From Rhynchospora pubera (taxonomy: Eukaryota; Streptophyta; Magnoliopsida; Poales; Cyperaceae): DNA of 64,000 nt. Below are positions 11,698-24,100 of this stretch, piece after piece. Position numbers and translations under genes: made by a program. The DNA lies in NCBI GenBank assembly GCA_028095005.1, contig CM051463.1:82255002-82319001 (forward strand), read 5' to 3'. Numbering within the stretch: position 1 is the first letter of the stretch; the number at the start of each line of letters is the position of its first letter. The notes below the pieces were generated by a model. It did not search any database. It was not told where the DNA came from and worked only from the letters and a program-made list of their open reading frames with translations.

Positions 11698-12159
11698 TAG
11701 GGTCGTATTTTGGGGTGCAGGCCATTTGTAAAGGAAATGTTCTATGAATGCCCATAAGGACAGAACACTCCTTTTACCTTGGCCCGGTGGGACAGGACAT
11801 TTTGTGTATATTTTTAGAAGTTTCGGATTTTGGACTTTGAAATTTGCCTTTTTATTTAGGGATTTGAGAATATTTAGGGAGATTTGGCTTTAACCTTTTA
11901 TTTGAGCTATATTTTAGCTTGGTCTAGTTTCTTTTGGTCATGTGCTTTTATATTTTGGAATAAGATGTATTTTTTTGTTGGACTTGGATTTTATTTAGGA
12001 TTTCGACTTAGGGTCATTTTAGGAAATTTTGAAGGGTTTATTTTATTTAAAGGTTAATTTATTACTTTAGGGTTTTGACTCAGGGATACCCCATAGTGTT
12101 CAAAAGAACGGAGTACCCTATCGAGCCTTGACCCGGTGGGATGTGAGAGATTTTTTTAC
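11698..12159. other. Non-coding spacer downstream of pol
   Basis: This is T-rich DNA on the plus strand with no supported ORF. Two short words, GGCCCGGTGGGACA near 11780 and GACCCGGTGGGATG near 12129, resemble part of the PBS found at 26111-26128. They also match the CCGGTGGG words in the nearby tandem repeats. Confidence 0.5.
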
Positions 12160-15100
12160 CTAAGTGAAGAGGTGGTTGACCGCCTCGCAATTATCTGCCC
12201 AGTCGGTTTGTTGACTGCTCTTCCTTTGGCTTTGGTGGGTTGCGGAAATGTCGGGGTAGTTTTCTCCATAGTATTTCTTCAGGTATCTCCCATTTATGGA
12301 GGAGACAGGATGTTTTCCATTTGAATCTGCAAGTAGGTAGGCTCCACCTTCATATGCTTGTTCTATGACATAAGGGCCTTCCCAATTTGGTGCAAACTTG
12401 GGACCATGGTGTCGGCCGAGGATAGGTCGCCTCAGGACCAACACTAGTTCTCCTTTCTTGAATGTTCTGGGTCTTGATAGCTTTTCATAAGCTCGCGTCA
12501 TTCTGGCTTGATATAACTCCAAGTTTTGTTGAGCTGCCAGTCTCTTTTCATCCATTCCATCCAACTCTTGCAACCTTAGTTGCGTTTGTTTAGTCAGAGG
12601 GATTTGGGCCGCCATAGCTATTCTTAGTGACGGGAGTTCTACCTCGATTGGTAGGACTGCTTCTCCCCCATACACCAGAGAATAGGGTGTGGCTTGGGTC
12701 GCTGTTCTATGAGTGATGCGGTACGCCCACAATGCTTCATGCAGTTTCTCATGCCAGTTTCTTTGGTTATCTCCGATGGTTTTACGGAGGATCTTGATCA
12801 ATGTTTTGTTGAAGGCCTCTGCCAGTCCATTGGCTCTTGGGTTGTAGACAGAGGAATATCTCCATTCAATTTTGTATTTATCGGCGAAGGCATCAATTTT
12901 AGCATTCTTGAAGGCCGTCCCGTTGTCAGAGATTATTTTCCTTGGATTTCCATATCTATAAAGCACCTGAATGGTGAAGAACCTGACCACATCAGAGGCC
13001 TTAATTTCACGGTATGACCTGGCTTCGGCCCATTTGGAAAAGTAATCCGTAGCGGCCAATATGAAGCGGTGCCCATTTGAGACTGGTGGGTCAATGGGGC
13101 CTATGATATCTGTTCCCCAGATTTCAAAGGGCCAAGATACCACTGTTGGATGTAGCACATTTGGGTGTTGGTGTATGAAATCTCCGTGAATCTGGCACAT
13201 ATGGCATCGTCTGGAGAAGTTTTCGCAGTCATTGATCATGGTGGGCCAGTAGTAGCCCATTAATTTGATTTGTACTCGCATCCGAGAGCCCGATTGGTGG
13301 GCTCCGCATACTCCCGAGTGAATTTCTTTCATAACTTGGTTGGCTTCGGTTTTCGATATGCATCTAAGCCATGATCCTTCATAGGATCTCCAGTAGAGTG
13401 TGTTGTTCACGTATACGAACCTTAGGACTCTTCTTCTGATTTGTTCCTTAATGGCCTTGTTCAGGGGTAATTTTCCTTGCTGGAAGTAGTCGAGAAAGGG
13501 TTGTCTCCAGTCCTCTTGGTTTGAACCCTCGGCTATCATGACTTGCGTGATTTCCCTCCATTCTTTTTCATGTTCTCTTTCGAGTATTCGGATGTCAGTG
13601 TACAGTGCTTCTTCTTCCTCGTTTCTTTCCTGTGGGAAACAAGGGGACAAGGATCTCCTGCGGTGAACCAAGACTTGGATTTCTTCCTGATTCGGGTCAC
13701 TGAGTTCGTTAGCCAATCTAGCCAACGCATCTGCTTTGCCATTCAGAGACCTTGGGACTTTCTGGAAGGTAATATACGTGAATTTGGCCATCAACTCAAG
13801 GGCTTTTTCATGATATTTGACCAATTCTGGTTTTCTTATTTTGAAGAGGCCTTCGATCTGACTCAGGATGAGCTGAGAATCTCCATAGACTTCTAACTGC
13901 TCAATACCCATTTGAAGGGCAATTTCAAGCCCAGCTATTAGGGCCTCATATTCAGCTTCATTGTTTGTGCATGGCTCGGTCAGGCTCAGAGCATGTCGGA
14001 GAATGCCTTTCTCTGGGGTGACAAACACCAGCCCTACACCTGCTTGTCGTTTTGGTAAGTTTGGTTTGACTGCTGGTTGGATGGAGGATGATCCATCGAA
14101 ATATAGTTTCCAGCAAGTTTTATTTTCCTCTACCTGCATAGCCTCCTCATCAGGGAAGTCGCATGCTAGCGGGGAGTCATCAGGTATAGGATGGGCGGCT
14201 AAGAAATCAGCTAGCGCTTGCCCTTTGATAGCCTTTTGGGATGCATATGTTATATCAAATTCCATTAGAGCCACCGCCCACCTTGCCAGCCTTCCGGTAA
14301 GCATAGGTCGGGTCATGAGGTACTTCAATGGGTCAGTTTTGGAGATTAATGTGACTTTATGGGCCAACATGTAATGCCTAAGCTTCTTTACTGCGAAGAT
14401 CAAGGCTAGGCAATGCTTTTCGATCGGCGTGTATGCATGTTCTGCCCCCACGAGCATTCTGCTGAGGTAATACAGGGCGTTTTCTTTTCCTTCTTCATTT
14501 TCCTGGGCAAGTAACGCCCCCAGAGATCCGTCCAAGGCGGTGGTATAGAGAACGAGAGGTTTTCCCTGGATGGGCGCCGCCAATACAGGAGGTTTTTGCA
14601 GATATTGTTTAATGTCATCGAAAGATTTCTGGCATTCTTCGTCCCATTTAAAGGGGACATCCTTCTTGGTGAGCCTGGTAAAAGGCTTGATTTTGCCTGA
14701 CAGGTTGGCTATGAATCTCCTAATGTACGCCAAGCGCCCTTGGAGAGACCGGAGTTGTTTGAGTGTCCGTGGAGGGGACAGTCCTTGGATGGCTTTGATT
14801 TTATCAGGATCAATTTCAATGCCTCGGTGCCGCACCACGAAGCCTAGAAACTTTCCTGATGACACCATGAAGGCGCATTTTAGGGGGTTGAGTTTCAGCG
14901 TGTGTTGTCTTAGCCGCTCAAACATCAGCCTCAGGTTCTCTAAGTGTTGTTCATGGGTATGGGACTTTACAACAAGGTCATCCACATAGCATTCTACCAC
15001 CTTGTGTATGAGGTCGTCAAAGATTTTGGTCATGGCCCTTTGGTATGTGGCTCCTGCATTTTTGAGGCCGAAAGGCATGACTTTATAGCAGTAAATACCA

Positions 15101-18100
15101 ATTGGGGTGCGGAAGGCAGTGTGCTTTTGGTCACTCTCGTCCATTTTGATTTGGTTGTATCCTGAGTATCCGTCTACAAAGGAATATACCCCGTGGGACG
15201 AGGTGTGGTCTATTATGATTTCTGTCACTGGCAGAGGGAAGTCATCCTTAGGGCAAGCCTTGTTTAAATCCCTGAAATCGACACAGACTCTGATTTGTCC
15301 GTTCTTTTTCTTCACTGGGACAATGTTAGCCACCCAGTCGGGCGTTTCTTCTTCCCTTATGAATCCAGCACTGATGAGCTTTTTGACTTCGGCTGTCACC
15401 TTTTCTTCTAACTCAACCCTCATTCTCCGGGGTCCTTGTTTGACTGGCTTGAGCTCTTTGTCAATTTTGAGTTTGTGGACTGCTACTGCTGGATCTAGCC
15501 CGGGCATTTCACTGTAGCTCCACGCGAAGCAATCCTGGTATTCCCTTAGCAGCTTGGTCAGTTCATCTTGCATCTCCTGAGGGAGGGAGGTGCTAATGAA
15601 TGTAGGCTTTGGGTTTTCCTTTGTTCCTAGGTTGATTTCTTTCAATTTATCGATGGTATTTTGACCACCTTCTTCTAACTCTTTTGGTGCGTTTTTGGCT
15701 GCCAAAATGAATTGTTCTGTTTCTGGAGGTTCCCTTTTGTCTGCAGTTGTTTCGCCCTCCTTGATTTCAGTGATTGTTATGCGGTGGCAAGAGTGCTGTC
15801 GTGGTCTTTGAGGAGTATTTGACCCTGAGCCCTTGGTTTGAGTTTTGAATCCTAGGCCCCTTGTGTTAGCAACCTTCCCATTAAGTTTTATGACTTCATT
15901 AGAGTAGCCATTCCACATGTCTCGGAACATTCTTGCTCGCTTTTCGGGGATTGGCTCTAGGCATTGTGCTTTACGGAACAGTTCAACCAACCGTGTGCTG
16001 GTGGTGTCTTGAAGCTGAGGAGGAATCCCCGTCCTTCTGGTTTCCTCTACAAGCCATTGTTCCCAGTTTTCGGCGTTTGACTCTTCATTTTGGTGTTCAA
16101 TTTCCCCCACTTTAACAAATTGTATACTGGGATGAACAACATGCCCTGTTTCAAGCTCTTCTATTTTGGGTGGGACAGTGAAGGTTTTGAACGGGATAAC
16201 TTCTTCACTTTCCCTAGGTGTTAGGTCTTTACAGTGTTCTAGGGGTAGGATTTCTATGGACAGAGTATTTTGCTCCTCGCCCTCACTGGAATAATTTGGT
16301 TGCATTCGAGTGGGTAAGTTAATGTCCTCGACCGTGCCTTCCGACGATCCCGTCTCACTATCACTACCCAAGAGCATTTGTGATTTTATAGCCGCTTTGA
16401 GCACAGCATTTTTGACTGCTTCCTTCACGGCTTTAGGAGAGGGCTTTCCTTGTTTGGTGGCTGCCCCCTTTCCGGACTTGGGTTTGTAGTATTTAGCATC
16501 ATCCAATTCGGCTTCGTGTGCCTCAAATGGCTGATCATCTCCTTTAATCACGTATTGTTTCCCGTCTTTGACATATTTAATGCACTGGTGCAGGGTAGAG
16601 GGAACCAATCCGTTGGCGTGGAGCCATGGTCTCCCCAACAGTGCCTTGTATGTTGTATCAGCTTCGATGATGAAGAATTTGACCGGAGTGACCAGGTTCC
16701 CAAAGGTGATGTCGATCACTGTGGAGCCCAGGGCCTTTTGGTATTGGTGGTTAAACCCGTGGATCCGGATTTTATCTTTCTTTGTTTCTTTAATGCTGAG
16801 CGACAACTGTACCAGCGTTTTTAGTGGCATGATGCTAATTGAGGACCCAGGATCAATGAGGACTTTGTTGATTTTCCTACCATAGATGGTGCCTGTGGTG
16901 TATAGGGGTCGATTGTGATCGGCTGTGCCCGCCATCAGGTCCTCATCTGTGAAGGTAATGTATGGTTCCTGGTCAATCTGTGCCACCTCCTCGCGGGTTT
17001 CTTGGGCAAAATAGGCCTGGAAGCTGGCAGGGTTCTGCAGTGCATAGATCAAGGCATCACGCAGCTCCTGAGATACCATTAAAGCATCGAAGATGCTGAG
17101 CAGTGAGGGGATTTTCCGCAAATGAGCGACCACATTGTAATCTCCCACGGACATTTTAGGCCTGCTATCGGACCTTGTTTCACTTTCTATTGTGGTTTCA
17201 CTTCTGTTCCTTGTTCCATTGTTGGTTACCTCTCTGGGAGGTTGTCTTTCAGGTATCCTAGTGCCCGATCTCAAACTGACATTGCAGTGGTTTTTCATGT
17301 TTGGTCGGATTCTAGTAGAGACCTGTCGGATTAGGTTGGACACCTTGTTTGGTTTTGGTGGTGGTTTGATTTCTCTTTCCTCCGTTTCGCTTTGGTCAGT
17401 ATCACTCCCCAGTGGTCTGACTGCAGCGGAGTTGATTGCCAGCACAACGGGCTCCTCTTCTGAGCTACCGTACTGTAGTTCTCCCTCAGTATCATGTTCA
17501 TGTTCAGAGGCAGTTTCCTCGTCAGGGGTTTGAGAGCTTGTACCCCGGGTTATGGCGCGGCACACTTCGTCTTCTGTTTCTTCATCTGACGGGTCATTGT
17601 CATTCCAAGACCATGTCAGGCATTCCTCCCTGGAGTGCCCCCAGACTTGGTGGTATCGGCAGTACGCCTTTCTTTCGGCATCATTTCCTTTCTTTGCTTT
17701 ATGTGGTTTTGTATGTCTATTTGTGGTTTGTGCCCGAAGTGCCCTATTTTCGGCTTCTGGCATTTTCCATGGGTTTGTACGGTTCCTGTGTCGGAAGTGC
17801 CCATCGGAACCTCCATGTTTTGGTTTCAGTTTCCCTGTTATCTTGATTTTATGTGGCAATTTGTTGCAAGGGGAAGCGTTGTCGAGCTTAACCAATTTCA
17901 TTTTCATGTGGTATTGCCCTGAGTGGTTTTGCATATTTTTTATTTGTTGGGTTGAATTGGTTTCAGCATTTCTGCGTCTCAAATGGCCAGACTCATACCT
18001 TATGGGAGGGCATACTCGCGTGCGCGAGCTCTCACCTCTTTCTTGCCGGCCTGTTTCAGGACCCCCGAACGAGTTATCACGGGACCAGAGGTGCTTTGGT

Positions 18101-21100
18101 TTGTGGTGGTGATTTTCTGCATTGGCTTTCCCTTTCCCTTTTCCCGGGGGATGATTGGTTTTGGGTTTTGGTCTTTGTCCTTCTTGAATGACTATGCCGG
18201 CCTCTCTCCTTCTTTGTGGGAGGTTCCCTGAGTTGCCTGAGGTAGCATGGCCAGACTTCATGGCCTTTTTCTGCCCTGCCCCCTGTTTCTGGGCGCGGTC
18301 CTTCAATGCTTTGAGTTCTGCTTCTATCGAGATCCTCTCCTTTCGCTCAGTCTTTAGCCTAGCTATTAGAGTCTCGACTAAGGTTTGTATCTCAATATTT
18401 TGCCTGGTCATTCTTCTCAGAGCATTTGTGCAGAAATCCAGGTCTATTAGGAGTTGACGCTTTTCCCTTGAAGTAAAGGCAGCGCTATCTTCCTTTGATG
18501 GTTGTTGGGCTTGCCCCCTGTCTAAAGCGGTGCTTGGCTGTGCTTGCTTTGACCTTGTGCGGTGGGCGGGGCCATCCGTTGTGACTTCTTGAGCCGTTTC
18601 CCTTGAGCTGTGCGCCGCGCGTGATTTAAGCGGGCTTTCTTTTGGCTTGGCTATTTTCTTTTGAGTGAGTTTTGGTTTACTTTGTGAGCTGTCACCTTGG
18701 GTTGTTGGAGATTCCTCCTCTTCATCATCTGTGTCAGACTCGCTCACAGTGATTGCCCGACAATTTTCAGAAGTGCATTGCCCCTTGGCGGCATTCTTCA
18801 ATTTTCGCGCATCGGCGATGGTTTCCTTTTGGATGTTGATGAACACTTCGGGATCATAATACCCTTTTATTGTGTCATCTGTATAATGTCTGGGCCATGT
18901 ACTGGGGATGGGATAGTGAGGAGATGGCTCATGACCTTCTATACCCTCCACAATTGACGTTCGCCGGAACTGTTGGGTGATTTCTGCTTCCGTTTCCAGA
19001 TTTTGATCTGTGGTAGGGGATACCAGGCTTCTGATTCGGCCATATTCCAGCGAGCATATCTCCCTCCGTGATCTGTTATGCCTTATCCTTTCTACCCATG
19101 GTAAGGGAGAGGCTTGTATTTCAATAGTTTGCTTAGAGTTTGTTGGCAACCGCCTTTTGGGCCAAGGATCTAGGACAAAGGGTTGCAGCTCGACCAGGTA
19201 AGGGTGTCCTGGTTCCAGCTCGTCATCACTCCCTTGCCATCCGGCCCTTTTGCTGGGTTCTTCCACTCGGTTGACCAGGTGATTCATCCACCCAACGGGG
19301 TCAGCGAGGGACTGATATTCTTCTTCAGAAAACTCTTCTTGTTCAGGCTCTTCCGAGCTCGAGTTATCATCAATGGTTATCATTTGGCATGATTCAGAGC
19401 TCCGGTTTTGGTTTTCCTCCCGATTTTGGCTTGGAGAGGCGGTGTCTTCGGTTTGGGCACCAGTAGAGGTAGCAGCTACCCCCTGTTCAGTGCTGGCATT
19501 TTCCTCCGTCTCTGGTTCAGCGGGTTCGTTTTCTCCATCTGCCTCTTCAGTGGACGTGGCTTCCCAGATCTGGTTGACCATTTGCCGCACTATTTCTCCC
19601 AACTCTTCGAGAGTAAGGTTAGGTTGTCCCGGGATGTCAGGAATATGGATATCCAGGTTTACCATTCTTGGTTGCCGTCCTTGTAGGTCGGCAGGGTTCA
19701 TTTGTTCAGCAGGATCTAGCACGATCTCATAATCATAGGCCATCTCCTCTGGGTTAGTTTGATGTTCTTCTGGGGTTTCGGCCTGTGGCTGTGGCACCTC
19801 AGAGGACTCGCCTTTGTCAGAATCATGATGGCCAACTCGATGACAGGTGGCGTCATCACGAGAGGACTCGCCTTTGAGCAACTTGTTCTTTCCTTTCTTG
19901 GTTTCTTTATTTCTCCTTTGATAGGTTATTATCTCCTTCTCATTCGCTGGTTTCTTTCTTCTTTGGTATACTCTAAGGGCTTCAGGGCTTTTGACTTCTT
20001 CCTCATCATCCTCGGTGGGACGACAAGTATCATCATCGCTATTTACCCTTAGGTTTCTTATAAGTTCACTGGTTGTCATGGCCTCAGTTTCCGCGATGGC
20101 TTGCTCCAGCTCACGCCGCGCATTTTCATCCCATTCGGGCTGGGGCCGGACAGTCATGCGAGCATTTCTTCTTTGTTGTCTTCTTTTATTGCATGGTTTC
20201 AAGGAAGGCTCATCATCATCCGTCCAAGCTGCAATTCGGGCGGAACGGTGATCATAATTTTCGGACTCAGAGTCATCAGACCCTGAACCGCTGATGTAAC
20301 GGCAGTTTCCAGCATCGGAGCCGTCATCATCACTACTATCATTGTCAATATCATTTGAGATTTTATACAACCTTTCTATTTGTGCCCGAAAACGGGCGGT
20401 TTCCCGTGGATGGGTTCTCCTGAGCCTTTCATAACTGGCTCCTGGTTGTTGTAACATCTCAGCGTGCTGAGCTATAAAGTTTAGGAATGCAGGGTCTTCC
20501 CGTCTCAGGTGTTCCATGTATGAGAGGATCCTGGTTGCTTGTGAAATGTTCAATCCTTCAAATGCCGAGGTTATGTCAGCTGGGGGACCAGACCCAGATG
20601 CCATCAGGATTGAACTTCCTTGGAGGGTGCTTGGTTGAGGTTCTTCATGGTCAGATTTCACCTCAGGCTCCCTTTCTGCCTCTTCTTCATCGCTATCGGA
20701 CTCGCTATTTTGGGCGTTTCCATCAGATGTTTTTCCACAGAAGAAGAATCGCGGAGAACCTCCGCTATCTTCAGAGTCAGAGCACTGGGGAGTTTTGCCT
20801 TTGTTAACCTCTTTTAGGACGGTTGCTATGGCTTCTCTTTCAAATTCCTCCGTAAAGTCTGGATCTTTGGGGTGGGTAGCTCGGCGGAAGGCCCTTGGGT
20901 CTGTGATTCTCAGTTCCCTGAGTTCAGACACATACCATTCTACCAGGCTGTCATGTTCATTGTATTCTTCTTCTTCAGGGGCTTGCTGGGATGACTCACC
21001 CTGAGCAGTATCGACTTGGTTGGAGGTCTCAACTGCTTGTGTTTGGGTAGGGAATGTCACCTCGGTCCTGGGGCCCGATGTGCGCCTGGAGCGCCGAATC

Positions 21101-24100
21101 CTCCTGGATCTACGGCGTCGAGTGGTTCTTGGTGGGGTCGCTTCTGGACTTATTTCTCCTTCCTCGCACCCCGTCTCATTAGCTATTTCTCTTACGGTCC
21201 TGGTTATGGCTTGCCTTTCATATCCTTGGTATTGTTGAGGATTTTCAGGGTTCAGCACACCATGGTAGCCGACTGGGTCTGAGACTCTCAGGTTTCTCAA
21301 GTATTGGGAGAATTCATCAACCTGGCCCTCCTCAGCCAGGAAAGTTTGGTTGTTTTGGTTGAGGTGGGCTCGGTTACCCATGTTGTTTTCATATTCCGCG
21401 AGGTCAGTTTCAGTGACCTCGATGTTCTCCCAGAGGTGTGAGTCCTCCGTGCTTTCCAGATGCGCACGCATGACTTCAAAATCTGTGGGGTGGTTTGGGT
21501 CTGGGTCTTTCTCGTCCCATCCGTTTTGCACCACAATATCCACTGCGGCCTTTCTTATGGCCATATTTTCAACTTGTTGCTCATAGGCATCCGAGTCTGA
21601 CATATTTTCTATCTCCTCATCAACCCTTAATTCCTGTTGGAACAAGTCGGGCTCTTGAATTTTTAGTTGCATGAGAAAGTCCACATACTCCGCCACAGCA
21701 TTGAAAGAGATGTGTGGTAGTGAATCATCGCCTTCTTCCTCGGCTTCTTCTTCTGATTCTCCGGCATCACTCAGGTATCTGCAGTGTTCTGCGGGCTCAT
21801 AGTCTTTTTGTTTAGGGATGTTAAGAGGTGTTTCCTTGGTCCAGAACCTATTTGCCAGCCATGATGCTAGCAATTGGTCCACATCATCGCCGTGCATAAG
21901 CTCTTGGATCCACCAAGCTGGGTTTAAGGCGATTTCTGCTTCCAGGATGGGATGAAGGCTGGTTTGACCACACCAGTAAGAGAGGTCTCTCCATTGTTCC
22001 CTTGCTTTCATGTACATTTTTATCCTTCTGTAACCGGCCGGTTGGCATCCCTCCAGCTCCTTATAGAAGGCATCATCATCTTCTTGTGGGTTTTGGTTTG
22101 TGACCGCGGAAGAGAGAATAGCCTGTGTGGCTTCCTCTATTTGCGCAATCATTTCCATTTCCTCTTCTCTAGTGAGCTTTTCCCCTTTTTCTCCCGAGTT
22201 ATACTCCGGGTCTGCATTTATTGCCGATGTTGAGATGGCATTGCAGGAGATTCCACCAGAGTCACCACCTCCTCTTTCCTCATCACTGTCAAAGTTGCTA
22301 CCAAAATCGTAGCTTTCATCTTGGCTGGGAGGGTCTGGGTCAGACCATTCATATTCCTCATCAGTGAAACCGGGAACATCTTGGGCATGTTGGGTATTGG
22401 TGGAGGTGGAAGCCTCTTTGTTTACTTGGTTTCTTACAAAACTAGTCACAGCAATGGTTTGTTTCATCAATTCAGACACATGCTCTGCTAGTATTGCAAT
22501 GGTTTCTGGTGGAATTCTGGATTCTCCCTTTTTCTTTGGTATGACAAGGTTGAACCCCAGATTCCTTAGGCTTGGGACACCTTCTGAATCTAGACACTCA
22601 TCATGAATGTCTACAAACACCTTGCGCTCCTGGCCATTGATCTTAAAAGGTAGGGTCATTCGGTCCGACTTCTTTCCTTTGCGGACGAGGGCCTTATCCA
22701 ATTTCTTTATTTCAAGGATTTCTTTCTTTTTCTTTCCTGATTGGGTCATAGGTTGAACAGTGACCGTCGACCAGGTATGTTGGGTTGGGACTGAGCTGGA
22801 TGACGACTCAGTAGGGTTTTGTTCATTTGTTGTTGAGGTTTCGGGAGGTCTGGTATCTGCCTGTACCGGCTCCTGTTGGTTAGAGGATTCTTCATGTTGT
22901 TCCTCATTACTTGAGACATGGTGGCACGCGGCTGTCCAGAACTCCTCTTCTTTCTTTTCTTTTCCTTCGCCTTTCAACTCCTGCCATACCTGTCCGCTGA
23001 TTTGAGCAGCGACCTTGGGGGAGATGAAATCAGCGAGGGTTGCTTGTGTTGGTTTTTCTTGAACATAGGGATCTTCGATGGTTTCGGGAGAGGTTTTCCT
23101 CCAGAACGCCTGTCTAGATCTCATATTACCCGTTCTTGCGTCACGGGTCATTGGTTTCGGTTGTGTTTTTGTTGGTTTGAGTCTCTTTGGGACTACTGGC
23201 ATGATAGGGCTTTTCCATCTGAGTTGAGGTTCGGCCTGCAAGGCTCTCAACTTCTTTCTGGTGTTTTTGCTCAAATATACGCTCCATGTCGTGGGCGGTT
23301 TTCCGTCAGTAGTGACCGAGACACGACGAGAGCTGGCACTTGGGGTTCCATTTGAGACGGCATGAGGAGCTGGCTCCTGCCTGGCGTCATCATGGAGAGA
23401 GATTGCTCCTTCTTGGATTTTCTGTTCGAGCCAATCCTTGAAGACATAGCAATCCTCTATGCTGTGACCCAAAACTCTGTGATACACGCAGTAGTTAGGG
23501 TGGTTCACTTTATCCTCCTCCTCGGGTCTTTTGCATTGGGGCAATCGAACCTCGAGAACTTCCATAGCTTGCTTGAACAGTTTCAGAGTTTTCTCCTTTT
23601 TGAATGAGTAAGGTTTGCTTTTCAGCTCCCTGAGTGTTGGCCTTTGAGCCCTGGACTGTGGATTTTCGTCCTTCGTTTCGCCATTCTTCCCCCATTGGGC
23701 ACTACCAGTGCCTTCAGCCTGGTTAGTGATGGCTTTGACTGCCTTTGTTGTTTTGATTTCCAGCTTCTTTCCCTTTTCTTTGTCTTTTTCCTTAGCGGAA
23801 TGGTACAGCTGGTTCATTTCAGGTTCCACTTCCTCATATCGGGCAACCATGGCTACCAGATGTTCGAAGGTGGTGACATTGTGTCCCACCATCCATACTT
23901 TCATTGGTGCATGGATGCTGTTCAGAAGCATGCGCACCGCCTCGGATTCACTTATGTTAGACTGACATCCTGTGTACATGGTTTCCCACCTTGACACATA
24001 GTCGGAGACAAACTCGCCTTGTTTTTGTCTGGCGTTAACTAGGTTGGTGACGGAGACCCGATGCGGGGTCGTCCTAAACCTCGCACAAAAGGCATTCGCC

